64,000 nt of DNA, from positions 62,001-126,000 of the forward strand of contig NZ_JARJBB010000009.1 in NCBI RefSeq assembly GCF_029269835.1, given 5' to 3'. The position numbers were made by a program, and so were the translations under genes. Numbering within the stretch: the first letter of the stretch is position 1; the number at the start of each line of letters is the position of its first letter. The notes beneath the pieces are model-generated. The model searched no databases, was not told the DNA's origin, and worked only from the letters and a program-made list of their open reading frames with translations. This document shows, in pieces, positions 42,501 through 53,432 of this stretch. The stretch comes from Streptomyces tropicalis. GTDB taxonomy: Bacteria > Actinomycetota > Actinomycetes > Streptomycetales > Streptomycetaceae.

Positions 42501-42855
42501 GTTCCGCCCACCTTCTTCCTTCTCTCGTCCAACGCCGAGACGGCGTGTGCTGGTGCTGCACCGGACGTGCCGCCGGAAGCAGCGCCGTCAAGGTCGCACG
42601 AGGTCAGGAAGGAATTAGTACGACAAGCCGATAGAAAGCTCACTTCACTCAACGGAGTGACTTAATGCCCCATTTGCGTCGAACATTCAGAGAAGTGCTT
42701 TACGTTGAATTACAGTTGCTTTGCCAAGCTTTGATTCAGTTGTTCCAGTTGATCCATCCCGCCGCTGCACGCCGTGACCCACGGCCGCGACCCGACCCCG
42801 CCCCTGGGCGGGAACCCCAGTTCCGCGACCGCGCCGCCCGGAGGAGACGGGAAAC
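42501..42855. other. divergent promoter region, AT-rich core
   Basis: Between two divergent genes. Bases 42600-42750 are far less GC-rich than surrounding sequence. A symmetric element TCACTC-AACG-GAGTGA at 42645-42660 is a candidate operator serving either gene. No gene is supported; the frame at 42665-42994 is not protein-like. Confidence 0.6.
42645..42660. promoter_or_regulatory. inverted repeat, candidate operator
   Basis: TCACTC and GAGTGA flank AACG. It is 145 bases from the deacetylase-like start and 196 from the SulP start. No known regulator site is recognised. Confidence 0.45.
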
Positions 42856-45324
42856 ATGTCGACCTGCACCCCCACCCACGCCGCCGACCCTGCTCGGCCC
42901 CAGCACTCCCGGGAGCCCCACAGCCCCCCACGTCGTCCGCGCCGCTTCCCCCTCGCGGGCGCCGATCTGTCGGCCTCCGTCGCCGTCTTCCTGATCGCGC
43001 TCCCGCTGTCCCTCGGCATCGCCCTGGCCACCGGCGCCCCGCTCCAGGCGGGCCTGGTCGCCGCGGCGGTGGGCGGGCTCGTGGCCGGCCGGCTCGGCGG
43101 GTCGCCGCTCCAGGTCAGCGGCCCGGCCGCCGGACTCACCGTCGTCACCGCCGACCTGATCCACCGCTACGGGTGGAAGGCCACCTGCGGCATCACCGTG
43201 CTCGCCGGACTCGCCCAACTCGGGCTGGGGTGCCTGCGCGTGGCGCGCGGCGCGCTCGCCGTCAGTCCCGCCGTCGTACACGGGATGCTCGCCGGAATCG
43301 GTGTCACCATCGCCGTCGCCCAGCTGCACATCGTGCTCGGCGGCAGCCCGCAGAGCTCGGTCGTCGAAAATCTCCTGGCCCTGCCCGCCCAGTTGGCGGG
43401 GATGAAGCCCGCCGCCGTCTCCGTCAGCGTTCTGACGCTGGCCCTGCTCCTGCTGTGGCCGCGCCTGCCCGGACGTGCCGGCGGCCTCCTGCGCAGGGTC
43501 CCGGCCGCGCTCGTCGCCGTCGCCGGGGCCACCGCGGCAGCCTCCGCGACCGGGCTGCACCTGGCCCGGGTCGACCTGCCGTCCTGGAGCAGCCACGCCC
43601 TGGCCGGTCTGCCCGAGGAGCCGGTGCTCGGTCTCGCCGCCGCCGTGGTCACCACCACGCTCGTGTGCAGTGTGCAGTCGCTCCTCGGAGCCGTCGCCGT
43701 GGACAAGCTGGTCGCGGGCCGTCCCGCGTCCGGCCCCGGGGTCCCCCGCTCCGACCTGGACCGCGAGCTGCTGGGGCAGGGCGCCGCCAACGTGGTCTCC
43801 GGAGCGCTCGGCGGGCTGCCGGTCGCCGGGGTCGCCGTGCGGAGTTCGGCGAATGTGCGCGCAGGTGCCGTCAGCCGGAACTCCACGATGCTGCACGGCG
43901 TTCTCGTAGTGATCGCCGCGCTGCTGATGGTCCCGATCCTGGAGCTCATTCCGCTCGCCTCGCTCGCCGCCCTGGTGATGGCCGTCGGCATCCAGATGGT
44001 GTCCCTGCACCACATCCGCACGGTGACCCGCCACCGAGAGGTCCTGGTGTACGCCGTCACCACCCTCGGAGTGGTGGCCCTCGGAGTGCTGGAGGGCGTC
44101 GCGCTCGGTGTCGCCGTCGCCGTCGGCGTCGCCCTCAACCGCCTCGCCCATACCCGCATCACCCACGACGAGCAGGAAGGAGTCCATCACGTCCACGTCA
44201 GGGGGCAGTTGACGTTCCTGGCCGTGCCGCGCCTCAGCCGTGCGCTGCACCTCGTGCCCCAGGGCACCGATGCGGTCGTCACGCTGGACGGCTCCTTCAT
44301 GGACCACGCGGCCTACGAGGCACTGCAGGACTGGCAGCGGACGCACACCGCGCGGGGAGGGTCCGTCGAGCTGACCGGGCGCCGGTCGGGCGTCGCCCTC
44401 GCCGAGCCCGCCGGGACCGGCGGCTGCCGCTGCCGGCCCTGGACACCCTGGCGCAACCACCAGTGCGGGGTGCCGCACGGACCACCGGCGTCCGCCGGCC
44501 GGGCGGCCCCGGCAAGGTCCGCCGCGACCGCGCCGAGCGGGCAGCAACTCGCCCGCGGGATCAGCGTGTTCCAGGCCCACACGGCACCCCTGGTGCGCGG
44601 CGAACTGGCCCGACTGGCCCGGGAGGGGCAGCAGCCGTCCCAGCTGTTCCTCACCTGTGCCGACTCGCGCCTGGTGACCTCCATGATCACATCCAGTGGC
44701 CCGGGCGACCTGTTCGTCGTGCGCAACGTGGGCAACCTGGTGCCGCCGCCCGGTGCCGAGGGCGGCGACGACTCCGTGGCCGCGGCCGTCGAGTACGCGG
44801 TGGACGTGCTCGGGGTGCGCTCCATCACGGTGTGCGGGCACTCCGGTTGCGGGGCGATGCAGGCGCTGCTCGACTCCGGCGCCGAAGCGCCCGCCGCAGC
44901 CGGGGAACCGGCCGGGCCCACGGCCGCCGACGGCGGCGACGCCGGCACGGACGCCGTCGCCGCCCGCGCCCGGACCGCCGGGGTCAGGACGCCGGCGGTC
45001 CGGACGCCGCTGCAGCGGTGGCTGCGGCACGGGGTACCGAGCCTGGCACGGCTGGCCGGGGACGGCCGCGCCGGGCCGGGGCTGGCCGGGCGGCCGCCCG
45101 CCGACCGGGTCGAGCACCTGTGCCTGACCAACGTCGTCCAGCAGTTGGAGCACCTGCGGGCGCACGGGGCGGTCGACCGAGCCCTGCGCCAGGGAACGCT
45201 CGACCTGCACGGCATGTACTTCCACGTGGGCGAGGCCCAGGCCTACCTGCTGACGGGCGGCCCCGGGAAGGAGGTGTTCACCGGAGTGGCGGCGGCGTCG
45301 GGGGGTCCCGCGACACGCCCGTAG
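42856..45324 (+). CDS. SulP anion transporter fused to beta-carbonic anhydrase
   Basis: This 822-residue protein joins a SulP permease (residues about 30-430; DLSASVAVFLIALPLSLGIA and GSPLQVSGPAAGLTVV), a STAS domain (about 435-510), and a beta-carbonic anhydrase (about 560-810) with zinc ligands in CADSRL (near 600) and HSGCG (near 661). It is expected to import bicarbonate or another anion and interconvert CO2 and bicarbonate at the inner membrane face. Similar fusions exist in mycobacteria (Rv3273). GGAGGAGACGG precedes ATG 42856. The linker after the STAS domain is Pro/Ala/Gly-rich with Cys residues. Confidence 0.92.
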   Translation: MSTCTPTHAADPARPQHSREPHSPPRRPRRFPLAGADLSASVAVFLIALPLSLGIALATGAPLQAGLVAAAVGGLVAGRLGGSPLQVSGPAAGLTVVTADLIHRYGWKATCGITVLAGLAQLGLGCLRVARGALAVSPAVVHGMLAGIGVTIAVAQLHIVLGGSPQSSVVENLLALPAQLAGMKPAAVSVSVLTLALLLLWPRLPGRAGGLLRRVPAALVAVAGATAAASATGLHLARVDLPSWSSHALAGLPEEPVLGLAAAVVTTTLVCSVQSLLGAVAVDKLVAGRPASGPGVPRSDLDRELLGQGAANVVSGALGGLPVAGVAVRSSANVRAGAVSRNSTMLHGVLVVIAALLMVPILELIPLASLAALVMAVGIQMVSLHHIRTVTRHREVLVYAVTTLGVVALGVLEGVALGVAVAVGVALNRLAHTRITHDEQEGVHHVHVRGQLTFLAVPRLSRALHLVPQGTDAVVTLDGSFMDHAAYEALQDWQRTHTARGGSVELTGRRSGVALAEPAGTGGCRCRPWTPWRNHQCGVPHGPPASAGRAAPARSAATAPSGQQLARGISVFQAHTAPLVRGELARLAREGQQPSQLFLTCADSRLVTSMITSSGPGDLFVVRNVGNLVPPPGAEGGDDSVAAAVEYAVDVLGVRSITVCGHSGCGAMQALLDSGAEAPAAAGEPAGPTAADGGDAGTDAVAARARTAGVRTPAVRTPLQRWLRHGVPSLARLAGDGRAGPGLAGRPPADRVEHLCLTNVVQQLEHLRAHGAVDRALRQGTLDLHGMYFHVGEAQAYLLTGGPGKEVFTGVAAASGGPATRP

Positions 45325-45577
45325 GCCGTCCGGCCCGCCGCTGCGGGCGCGGCGCACGCCGAACCCGCGCGGCCCGGTGTCCGTGGAGACGGGTGGGTGA
45401 CCGGCCGTCCGGGGCGCCGTGTGCGCCGCCGATGCGCGCCCGCACGCCGAGCGAGCAGCAGCGCCTCTCCCGGCTCACAGGTCTACACCAATATGGAGTC
45501 GGCCCTTGTCAGCGGGCCCTCCGGTCTGATGAGCTGTGGCCTGGGACACAACGGACACCCTGGGAAAGGGAGATGTC

Positions 45578-47533
<1,956 letters not shown>

Positions 47534-47563
47534 GGCGGGCCCGGTACGGAGTCGACGGTCCGG

Positions 47564-47597
47564 CCCGGCGCTGCCGCAGCACCGCGGCAGCGCCGGG
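47564..47597 (+). terminator. terminator of acsA
   Basis: Perfect 14-bp stem (47564-47577 with 47584-47597), six-base loop, 31 bases after the stop codon. Confidence 0.85.
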
Positions 47598-47620
47598 TCA
47601 GGACTGAATCGGGGCGGACA

Positions 47621-47650
47621 GGGGCACCCGGCGGCTGCGCCGGGTGCCCC
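47621..47650 (+). terminator. second hairpin after acsA
   Basis: Perfect 13-bp stem (47621-47633 with 47638-47650) with a four-base loop, immediately downstream of the first terminator. Confidence 0.8.
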
Positions 47651-47712
47651 TCCGCGCGCCCCGGGGCGGTCGGCAGCGCGGTGCACCCGTCCGGCGGGCC
47701 CGCCCGCCGCAT

Positions 47713-47727
47713 CTTAGGTAAACTAAG
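47713..47727 (+). promoter_or_regulatory. CTTAG/CTAAG inverted repeat upstream of nhaA
   Basis: CTTAG-GTAAA-CTAAG lies about 90 bases upstream of the nhaA start. It is reminiscent of half of the DtxR/DmdR iron box (TTAGGTTAGnCTAACCTAA) but shorter, so assignment is tentative. It may equally overlap a promoter. Confidence 0.35.
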
Positions 47728-47815
47728 CAAAACAGTGTGCACCACACCTTCACAGGGGCGCCGGGAAGTCTGGTCGGCATGTGATCCGTCCTGCCCACCG
47801 ACCGGAGGTCTCCTC

Positions 47816-49258
47816 GTGGCCGCGCCCCGCACCAGCAACCCCGCCCGCAAGGTCCTCGGCCGCCTGTCGCTGCCGGAGCGGACGTTCGTGGCGGACGCGC
47901 TGCGCACCGAGACGGTCGGCGGCGTGCTGCTCCTCCTCGCCGCGGTCGCGGCCCTGGCCTGGGCGAACATCCCCGCGCTGCACGCGAGCTACGAGGCCGT
48001 CGCGCACGCCAGCTTCGGCCCCGCGGCCCTCGGGCTCGACCTCTCCGTGGAGCACTGGGCCGCCGACGGACTGCTCGCGGTCTTCTTCTTCGTCGCCGGG
48101 ATCGAGCTCAAGCGCGAACTCGTCGCGGGCGACCTGCGGGAGCCGAAGGCCGCCGCCCTGCCGGTGATCGCCGCGCTGTGCGGGATGGCGGTCCCGGCCG
48201 TGGTCTACGCGCTCACCAACGCCGCGGGCGGCGGCTCGCTCGCCGGCTGGGCGGTGCCGACGGCGACGGACATCGCCTTCGCCCTCGCCGTCCTCGCGGT
48301 CATCGGCACCTCGCTGCCGAGCGCCCTGCGCGCCTTCCTGCTGACGCTGGCCGTCGTGGACGACCTCTTCGCCATCCTGATCATCGCCGTCTTCTTCACG
48401 GACCGGCTGAACTTCGCCGCGCTGGGCGGGGCGGCGGCCGGACTCGTGGTCTTCTGGCTGCTGCTGCGCAGGGGGGTGCGCGGCTGGTACGTGTACGTGC
48501 CGCTCGCCGTGGTCGTGTGGGCGCTGATGTACAACAGCGGCGTGCACGCGACCATCGCCGGCGTCGCGATGGGCCTGATGCTGCGCTGCACCACCCGCGA
48601 GGGCGAGGAGCACTCCCCCGGCGAGCACATCGAGCACCTGGTGCGGCCCCTGTCGGCGGGCCTGGCGGTGCCGCTGTTCGCTCTGTTCAGCGCGGGGGTC
48701 TCGGTCACCGGCGGAGCACTCGCCGACGTGTTCACCCGGCCCGAGACGCTCGGAGTCGTCCTCGGTCTCGTGGTCGGCAAGACGGTCGGCATATTCGGCG
48801 GCACCTGGGCGACCGCCCGCTTCACCCGTGCCTCCCTCAGCGAGGACCTGGCCTGGGCGGACGTGTTCGCCGTCGCCTCGCTCGCCGGGATCGGCTTCAC
48901 CGTCTCGCTGCTCATCGGCGAGCTGGCCTTCGCCGGCGACGCGGCCATGACGGACGAGGTCAAGGCCGCCGTGCTGTGCGGATCCCTCATAGCGGCCACG
49001 CTGGCGACCGTCCTGCTGAAGGTGCGGAACGCCAAGTACCGCAGCCTGTACGAGGCGGAGAACCGGGACGACGACCGCGACGGCATCCCGGACGTCTACG
49101 AGGAGGACGACCCTGCGTACCACCTCCGCATGGCCGACATCCACGCCCGGAAGGCCGCCGAGCACCGCCGGATCGCCGCCGAGAAGGCAGCCGAACGGGC
49201 ACGGCGGCTTGCCGAAGTGCAGGGCGGGGCAGGCGAGGGGAACGACAGTCCGGCATGA
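47816..49258 (+). CDS. nhaA: Na+/H+ antiporter NhaA
   Basis: This is a 480-residue antiporter with about 12 membrane segments. Recognisable regions are FFFVAGIELKRELVAGDLREPK, PTATDIAFALAVLAV (Asp in the TDIAF ion site) and LAVVDDLFAILIIA with the ion-binding Asp pair. The C-terminal 80 residues are a charged cytoplasmic tail (DDDRDGIPDVYEED followed by Lys/Arg/Glu-rich helix) longer than in E. coli. GTG 47816 is preceded by GGAGG. It exports Na+ in exchange for protons. Confidence 0.94.
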   Translation: MAAPRTSNPARKVLGRLSLPERTFVADALRTETVGGVLLLLAAVAALAWANIPALHASYEAVAHASFGPAALGLDLSVEHWAADGLLAVFFFVAGIELKRELVAGDLREPKAAALPVIAALCGMAVPAVVYALTNAAGGGSLAGWAVPTATDIAFALAVLAVIGTSLPSALRAFLLTLAVVDDLFAILIIAVFFTDRLNFAALGGAAAGLVVFWLLLRRGVRGWYVYVPLAVVVWALMYNSGVHATIAGVAMGLMLRCTTREGEEHSPGEHIEHLVRPLSAGLAVPLFALFSAGVSVTGGALADVFTRPETLGVVLGLVVGKTVGIFGGTWATARFTRASLSEDLAWADVFAVASLAGIGFTVSLLIGELAFAGDAAMTDEVKAAVLCGSLIAATLATVLLKVRNAKYRSLYEAENRDDDRDGIPDVYEEDDPAYHLRMADIHARKAAEHRRIAAEKAAERARRLAEVQGGAGEGNDSPA

Positions 49259-49373
49259 TCTGACGGGACGGTACAAAAGTGTGGGACCGTGTCCCGTCGG
49301 GCTCGGGCCGGCCACCGCGGCCGGACCGAGGCCACGCCGGGGAAGCCATGTCAGGCAGGAGAGGAAGACCGCG

Positions 49374-49868
49374 ATGAGCGCACCCGACGGCAGCCCGGTC
49401 GGCGCCGAACGCAGCATCGGCCAGCTGTTCGCCTCGGCGACGACCGAATTGTCGTCGCTGGTGCATGACGAGATCGCGCTGGCCAAGGCGCAGCTGAAGC
49501 AGGACGTCAGGCGGGGCGCGACCAGCGGGGGTGCCTTCACCGTGGCCGCCGCGGTGCTGCTGTTCTCGCTTCCGATGCTCAACTTCGCCCTCGCGTACGG
49601 CATTCGGACCTGGAGCGGCTGGAATCTCGCGATCTGCTTCCTGCTGTCCTTCGCGGCCAACGTGCTCGTCGCCGCCGTCCTCGCACTGATCGGCCTGGTC
49701 TTCGCCAAGAAGGCCAAGCAGAGCCAGGGGCCGCAGAAGGTCGCGGCGTCGGTCAAGGAGACGGCGAACGTGCTGCAGAAGGCCAAGCCGCACCCGCGCT
49801 CGGAGACCCCGGCCCTGGAGGACCGGGCGCCCCAGGCCATCGAGGCTGTGGCACGCTCGTCGTCATGA
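49374..49868 (+). CDS. holin-X/YqjE-like membrane protein
   Basis: This is a 164-residue protein of the putative actinobacterial holin-X (phage_holin_3_6) family: an N-terminal amphipathic helix (SIGQLFASATTELSSLVHDE, then IALAKAQLKQDV), two membrane segments, and a charged tail. Despite the family name it is a chromosomal core gene, with no phage genes nearby. ATG 49374 has GGAGAGGAAG upstream. Its stop overlaps the next gene's ATG, so expression is coupled. Confidence 0.82.
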   Translation: MSAPDGSPVGAERSIGQLFASATTELSSLVHDEIALAKAQLKQDVRRGATSGGAFTVAAAVLLFSLPMLNFALAYGIRTWSGWNLAICFLLSFAANVLVAAVLALIGLVFAKKAKQSQGPQKVAASVKETANVLQKAKPHPRSETPALEDRAPQAIEAVARSSS

Positions 49869-50815
49869 CGGATCCCGCCACCCCTCCGGCGCAGCCCGCC
49901 TCGGTCGTCCGGCTCGACCTGCCCGGCGGGAGGAAGGTCACCCACCGCGACGTCGCCGCCAACGGCGCCCGCTTCCACATCGCAGAGCTCGGCGACGGAC
50001 CGCTGGTGCTGCTGCTGCACGGCTTCCCGCAGTTCTGGTGGACCTGGCGGCACCAGTTGGCCGCGCTCGCCGACGCCGGATTCCGGGCCGTCGCGATGGA
50101 CCTGCGGGGGGTGGGCGGCAGCGACCGCACACCCCGCGGCTACGACCCCGCCAACCTCGCCCTGGACATCACCGGGGTCATCCGCTCGCTCGGCGAGCCG
50201 GACGCCGCGCTCGTCGGGCACGACCTGGGCGGCTATCTGGCGTGGACGGCGGCCGCGATGCGCCCGAAGCTGGTGCGGCGCCTGGCCGTCGCCTCGATGC
50301 CGCACCCGCGGCGCTGGCGCTCGTCGATGCTCACCGACGTCCGGCAGACCGCCGCCGGCTCCTACATCTGGGGCTTCCAGCGGCCGTGGATCCCCGAGCG
50401 GCAGCTGACCGCGGAGGACGGCGCCCTGGTGGCCCGTCTGGTGCGGGACTGGTCGGGGCCCCGCCTGCCGGACGACGAGGCGGTGGAGATGTACCGTCGC
50501 GCGATCTGCATCCCGTCCACCGCACACTGCGCCGTGGAGCCCTACCGCTGGATGGTGCGGTCGCTGGCCCGCCCCGACGGCATCCAGTTCTACCGCCGCA
50601 TGAAGCGGCCGGTGCGGGTGCCGACGCTGCATCTGCACGGTTCCCTCGACCCGGTGCAGCGCACGCGGAGCGCGGCGGGCTCCGGGGAGTACGTGGAGGC
50701 GCCGTACCGCTGGCGGCTCTTCGACGGGTTGGGGCACTTCCCGCACGAGGAGGACCCGGTCGCTTTCTCCACCGAACTGATCAGCTGGCTGAAGGATTCC
50801 GAACCCGATCGGTGA
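49865..50815 (+). CDS. alpha/beta hydrolase, epoxide hydrolase type
   Basis: This is a 316-residue alpha/beta hydrolase. HGFPQFWWTWR is the oxyanion HGxP motif, the nucleophile elbow is GHDLGG (Asp, as in epoxide hydrolases and dehalogenases, not Ser), and GLGHFPHEE contains the catalytic His. It may open epoxides or act on halogenated compounds; the natural substrate is unknown. The ATG overlaps the previous stop (ATGA). Confidence 0.85.
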   Translation: MTDPATPPAQPASVVRLDLPGGRKVTHRDVAANGARFHIAELGDGPLVLLLHGFPQFWWTWRHQLAALADAGFRAVAMDLRGVGGSDRTPRGYDPANLALDITGVIRSLGEPDAALVGHDLGGYLAWTAAAMRPKLVRRLAVASMPHPRRWRSSMLTDVRQTAAGSYIWGFQRPWIPERQLTAEDGALVARLVRDWSGPRLPDDEAVEMYRRAICIPSTAHCAVEPYRWMVRSLARPDGIQFYRRMKRPVRVPTLHLHGSLDPVQRTRSAAGSGEYVEAPYRWRLFDGLGHFPHEEDPVAFSTELISWLKDSEPDR

Positions 50816-50942
50816 CCGTTCCGGCGCGCCCCGTGTCCGTTCGGGAACATCTGTCCGACGACCGGCCACTTGCCTGGCGCATAGGCCAATTGGGGAGCCC
50901 GCGCACGGTTATCGACCTTGGGGCCCGGGCAGACGTCGGTGT

Positions 50943-51125
50943 ATGGGCTGGACGCACGACTACAGTGACGCCGCACGCAGCCGCCGTTCGAACGGCGGGC
51001 TCACTTCCCACCAGCGGGGCACGACCCCGCCGCTGACGGGCACCGATCCCCGGGTGGGCATTCCGCGCATCCTGCGCCGGCGGGCGCGCTGGGTCTCGGT
51101 GCGCCTGCGCCACACCCGCGACTGA
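50943..51125 (+). CDS. small basic protein, unknown
   Basis: This is a 60-residue open frame starting MGWTHDYSDAARSRR and rich in Arg, Gly and Thr. It stands alone between the epoxide hydrolase and the protease gene. Codon use resembles that of real genes, but no ribosome-binding site or -10 is obvious. It may be a genuine small gene. Confidence 0.45.
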   Translation: MGWTHDYSDAARSRRSNGGLTSHQRGTTPPLTGTDPRVGIPRILRRRARWVSVRLRHTRD

Positions 51126-51335
51126 GCCACGGGCCGCCGCGGCGTCCGCGCCCGTGCCCGCGCACCTCGCGCGGGCCGGCCCGTCCCCGCCACGCCGGCT
51201 CGGGCACACGCCACCGGATTCACTCCCGCACAGCCGGAGCCGTCCCCGGCGGCCGGGCACGCCTCGGCACCGTCCGCACGGACCGGCAGGGGCCCGCGCG
51301 GGTGTTCCGGACCCCCGAGGGCGCTCGGAGGGCCT

Positions 51336-52535
51336 TCAGAGGGCGCAGCTGTCGCTGTCCACCTGCTGGTTCGCGCTCCGCCCCCGGGCGATGTCCTGTC
51401 GGATCTCGTCCGCGGTGAGCGCGTAGCCGGTGTCGGCGTCGTCCAGGGACTTGGCGAACACCACGCCGTAGACCCTGCCGTCGGTGGTGAGCAGCGGGCC
51501 GCCGGAGTTGCCCTGGCGGACGGTCGCGTAGAGCGAGTAGACGTCGCGGCGGACCGTGCCGCGGTGGTAGATGTCCGGTCCGTTGGCCGTGATGCGGCCG
51601 CGTACACGCGCGGCCCGGACGTCGTACGACCCGTTCTCCGGGAAGCCGGCCACGATCGCGCTGTCGCCGCCGTGCGCGTCGGCACCGGCGAACCGCAGCA
51701 CGGGCGCCTTCAGGTCCGGTACGTCGAGGACGGCGATGTCGCGCTGCCAGTCGTAGAGGACGACCTTGGCGTCGTACCTGCGGCCCTCGCCGCCTATCTG
51801 GACGGTGGGTTCGTCGACGCCGCCGACGACGTGCGCGTTGGTCACGACGCGGCGGTCGCCGAAGACGAAGCCGCTGCCCTCCAGGACCTTGCCGCAACTG
51901 CGGGCGGTGCCCACGACCTTGACGACGGACCGCTGGGCGCGGGCGGCCACCTTGCTGTGCACGAGAGTCGGGTCCGGGGGCCGGACGTCGTTGATGGGCT
52001 CGTTGGCGAAGGGGCTGAAGACCTGCGGGAAGCCGTTCTGCGCCAGGACGGAGGAGAAGTCGGCGAACCAGGTGTCGGCCTGCGCGGGCAGCGCCCGGGA
52101 GACCCCGAGCAGCACCTTGGAGCTGCGCACCTCCTTGCCGAGGGTCGGCAGCGTCGTCCCGGCCAGGGCAGAGCCGATCAGCCAGGCCACGAGCAGCATG
52201 GCGACGACGTTGACCAGGGCGCCGCCGGTCGCGTCCAGCGCGCGGGCAGGGGACCAGGTGATGTGGACCCGGAGCTTGTTGCCCAGATGGGTGGTCAGGG
52301 CCTGGCCGACGGAGGCGCAGACGATGACGACGACGACCGCGACGACGGCGGCCGTGGTGCTCACCGGCGAGTCGTCCGTAAGGGCGTCCCAGATGACCGG
52401 GAGCACGTACACGGCGACGAGTCCGCCGCCCAGGAAGCCGATCACCGACAGGATGCCGACGACGAAACCCTGGCGGTAGCCGACGACGGCGAACCACACG
52501 GCGGCCACCAGCAGCAGGATGTCCAGCACGTTCAC
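51336..52535 (-). CDS. MarP-like membrane serine protease (CvpA + trypsin domains)
   Basis: This is a 399-residue protein: four N-terminal membrane segments of CvpA type (residues 1-160) and a C-terminal chymotrypsin-fold protease with His in TNAHVVGG (near 232), Asp in QRDIAVLD (near 266) and Ser in RQGNSGGPLL (near 344). Cys residues in ARSCGK and the C-terminal DSCAL may form the regulatory disulfide seen in mycobacterial MarP, which protects against acid stress. GTG 52535 is preceded by GAGGCGAGG. Confidence 0.9.
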   Translation of the reverse strand: MNVLDILLLVAAVWFAVVGYRQGFVVGILSVIGFLGGGLVAVYVLPVIWDALTDDSPVSTTAAVVAVVVVIVCASVGQALTTHLGNKLRVHITWSPARALDATGGALVNVVAMLLVAWLIGSALAGTTLPTLGKEVRSSKVLLGVSRALPAQADTWFADFSSVLAQNGFPQVFSPFANEPINDVRPPDPTLVHSKVAARAQRSVVKVVGTARSCGKVLEGSGFVFGDRRVVTNAHVVGGVDEPTVQIGGEGRRYDAKVVLYDWQRDIAVLDVPDLKAPVLRFAGADAHGGDSAIVAGFPENGSYDVRAARVRGRITANGPDIYHRGTVRRDVYSLYATVRQGNSGGPLLTTDGRVYGVVFAKSLDDADTGYALTADEIRQDIARGRSANQQVDSDSCAL

Positions 52536-52656
52536 CGCTTCGAGCCTCGCCTCGTCGTCTTCCGGTCACCTCGGACCGGCCGGGTGGCCGGTCCGCCGCG
52601 CCGCTCCCCACCGGACCCGCTGTCCTGCGGGGGAACACAGCACGGCGCCCACCCTG

Positions 52657-53352
52657 TCACGACCGCCAGTCGAGCGGGACCTGCTTCTCCCGGTCCCAGG
52701 GCACCTCCCAGCCCGCGAAGTGCAGCAGACGGTCGATGATTCCGGCCGTGAACCCCCACACGAGGGCCGATTCGACCAGGAATGCCGGGCCGCGGTGGCC
52801 GCGGGGGTGCACGGCCGTGGCGCGGTTCTCCGGGTTCGTGAGATCCGCCACGGGGACCGTGAACACCCGGGCGGTCTCCCCCGGGTCGACGACTCCGACC
52901 GGGCTGGGCTCGCGCCACCAGCCCAGCACCGGTGTGACGACGAAGCCGCTCACCGGGATGTACAGCCGGGGCAGCACGCCGAAGAGCTGCACCCCGGCCG
53001 GATCGAGTCCGGTCTCCTCCTGCGCCTCGCGCAGCGCGGCACGCAGCGGCCCGTCGGCCGCGGGGTCGCCGTCGACCGGGTCGAGGGCGCCGCCGGGGAA
53101 GGACGGCTGGCCGGCGTGGGAGCGCAGCGAGCCGGAGCGCTCCATCAGCAGCAGTTCCGGCCCGCGCGCGCCCTCGCCGAAGAGGATCAGCACCGCGGAC
53201 TGGCGCCCCGCGCCGTCCTCGGGCGGCAGGAAGCGGCTCAGCTGCACCGGCCGGACCGTCTCCACGGCACGCACGACCGGGTGCAGCCAGCCCGGCAGCC
53301 CCTCCCTGCTGAGCGCCACGGGACCGTCCTGCGTCCCACTCGCGTGCGTCAT
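52657..53352 (-). CDS. Nudix hydrolase, CoA pyrophosphatase type
   Basis: This is a 231-residue Nudix protein. The box runs from GGALDPVDGDP to REAQEETGLDP (near residues 90-118), and the preceding SHAGQPSFPGG matches the NUDT7/8 CoA pyrophosphatase subgroup (PROSITE UPF0035-like LLxxRSxxLRxHxGQxxFPGG). It probably hydrolyses CoA derivatives. ATG 53352 has GGGAGG upstream. It follows nth on the same strand. Confidence 0.88.
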   Translation of the reverse strand: MTHASGTQDGPVALSREGLPGWLHPVVRAVETVRPVQLSRFLPPEDGAGRQSAVLILFGEGARGPELLLMERSGSLRSHAGQPSFPGGALDPVDGDPAADGPLRAALREAQEETGLDPAGVQLFGVLPRLYIPVSGFVVTPVLGWWREPSPVGVVDPGETARVFTVPVADLTNPENRATAVHPRGHRGPAFLVESALVWGFTAGIIDRLLHFAGWEVPWDREKQVPLDWRS

Positions 53353-53432
53353 CGCCCTCCCTGTGTCCTGCCCCGTCCAACGCCCTTCCGTCCCGGGTTC
53401 GTTCCCCCGCCGGGCGGGTTCCGGGCGGGCCC

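Noticed and set aside
42665..42994. 109-residue plus-strand frame in the SulP upstream region
   Set aside because: Overlaps the real SulP start in another frame; the AT-rich half is promoter-like and the GC-rich half is a shadow.
42736..45357. 873-residue open frame on the minus strand
   Set aside because: Antisense to the SulP-carbonic anhydrase gene, low complexity.
49374..49868. Prophage remnant, suggested by holin-X name
   Set aside because: No other phage genes, integrase or attachment site; this family is part of the normal actinobacterial chromosome.
47750..50869. 1039-residue open frame on the minus strand
   Set aside because: Opposite nhaA, the holin-X-like gene and the hydrolase; no recognisable protein sequence.
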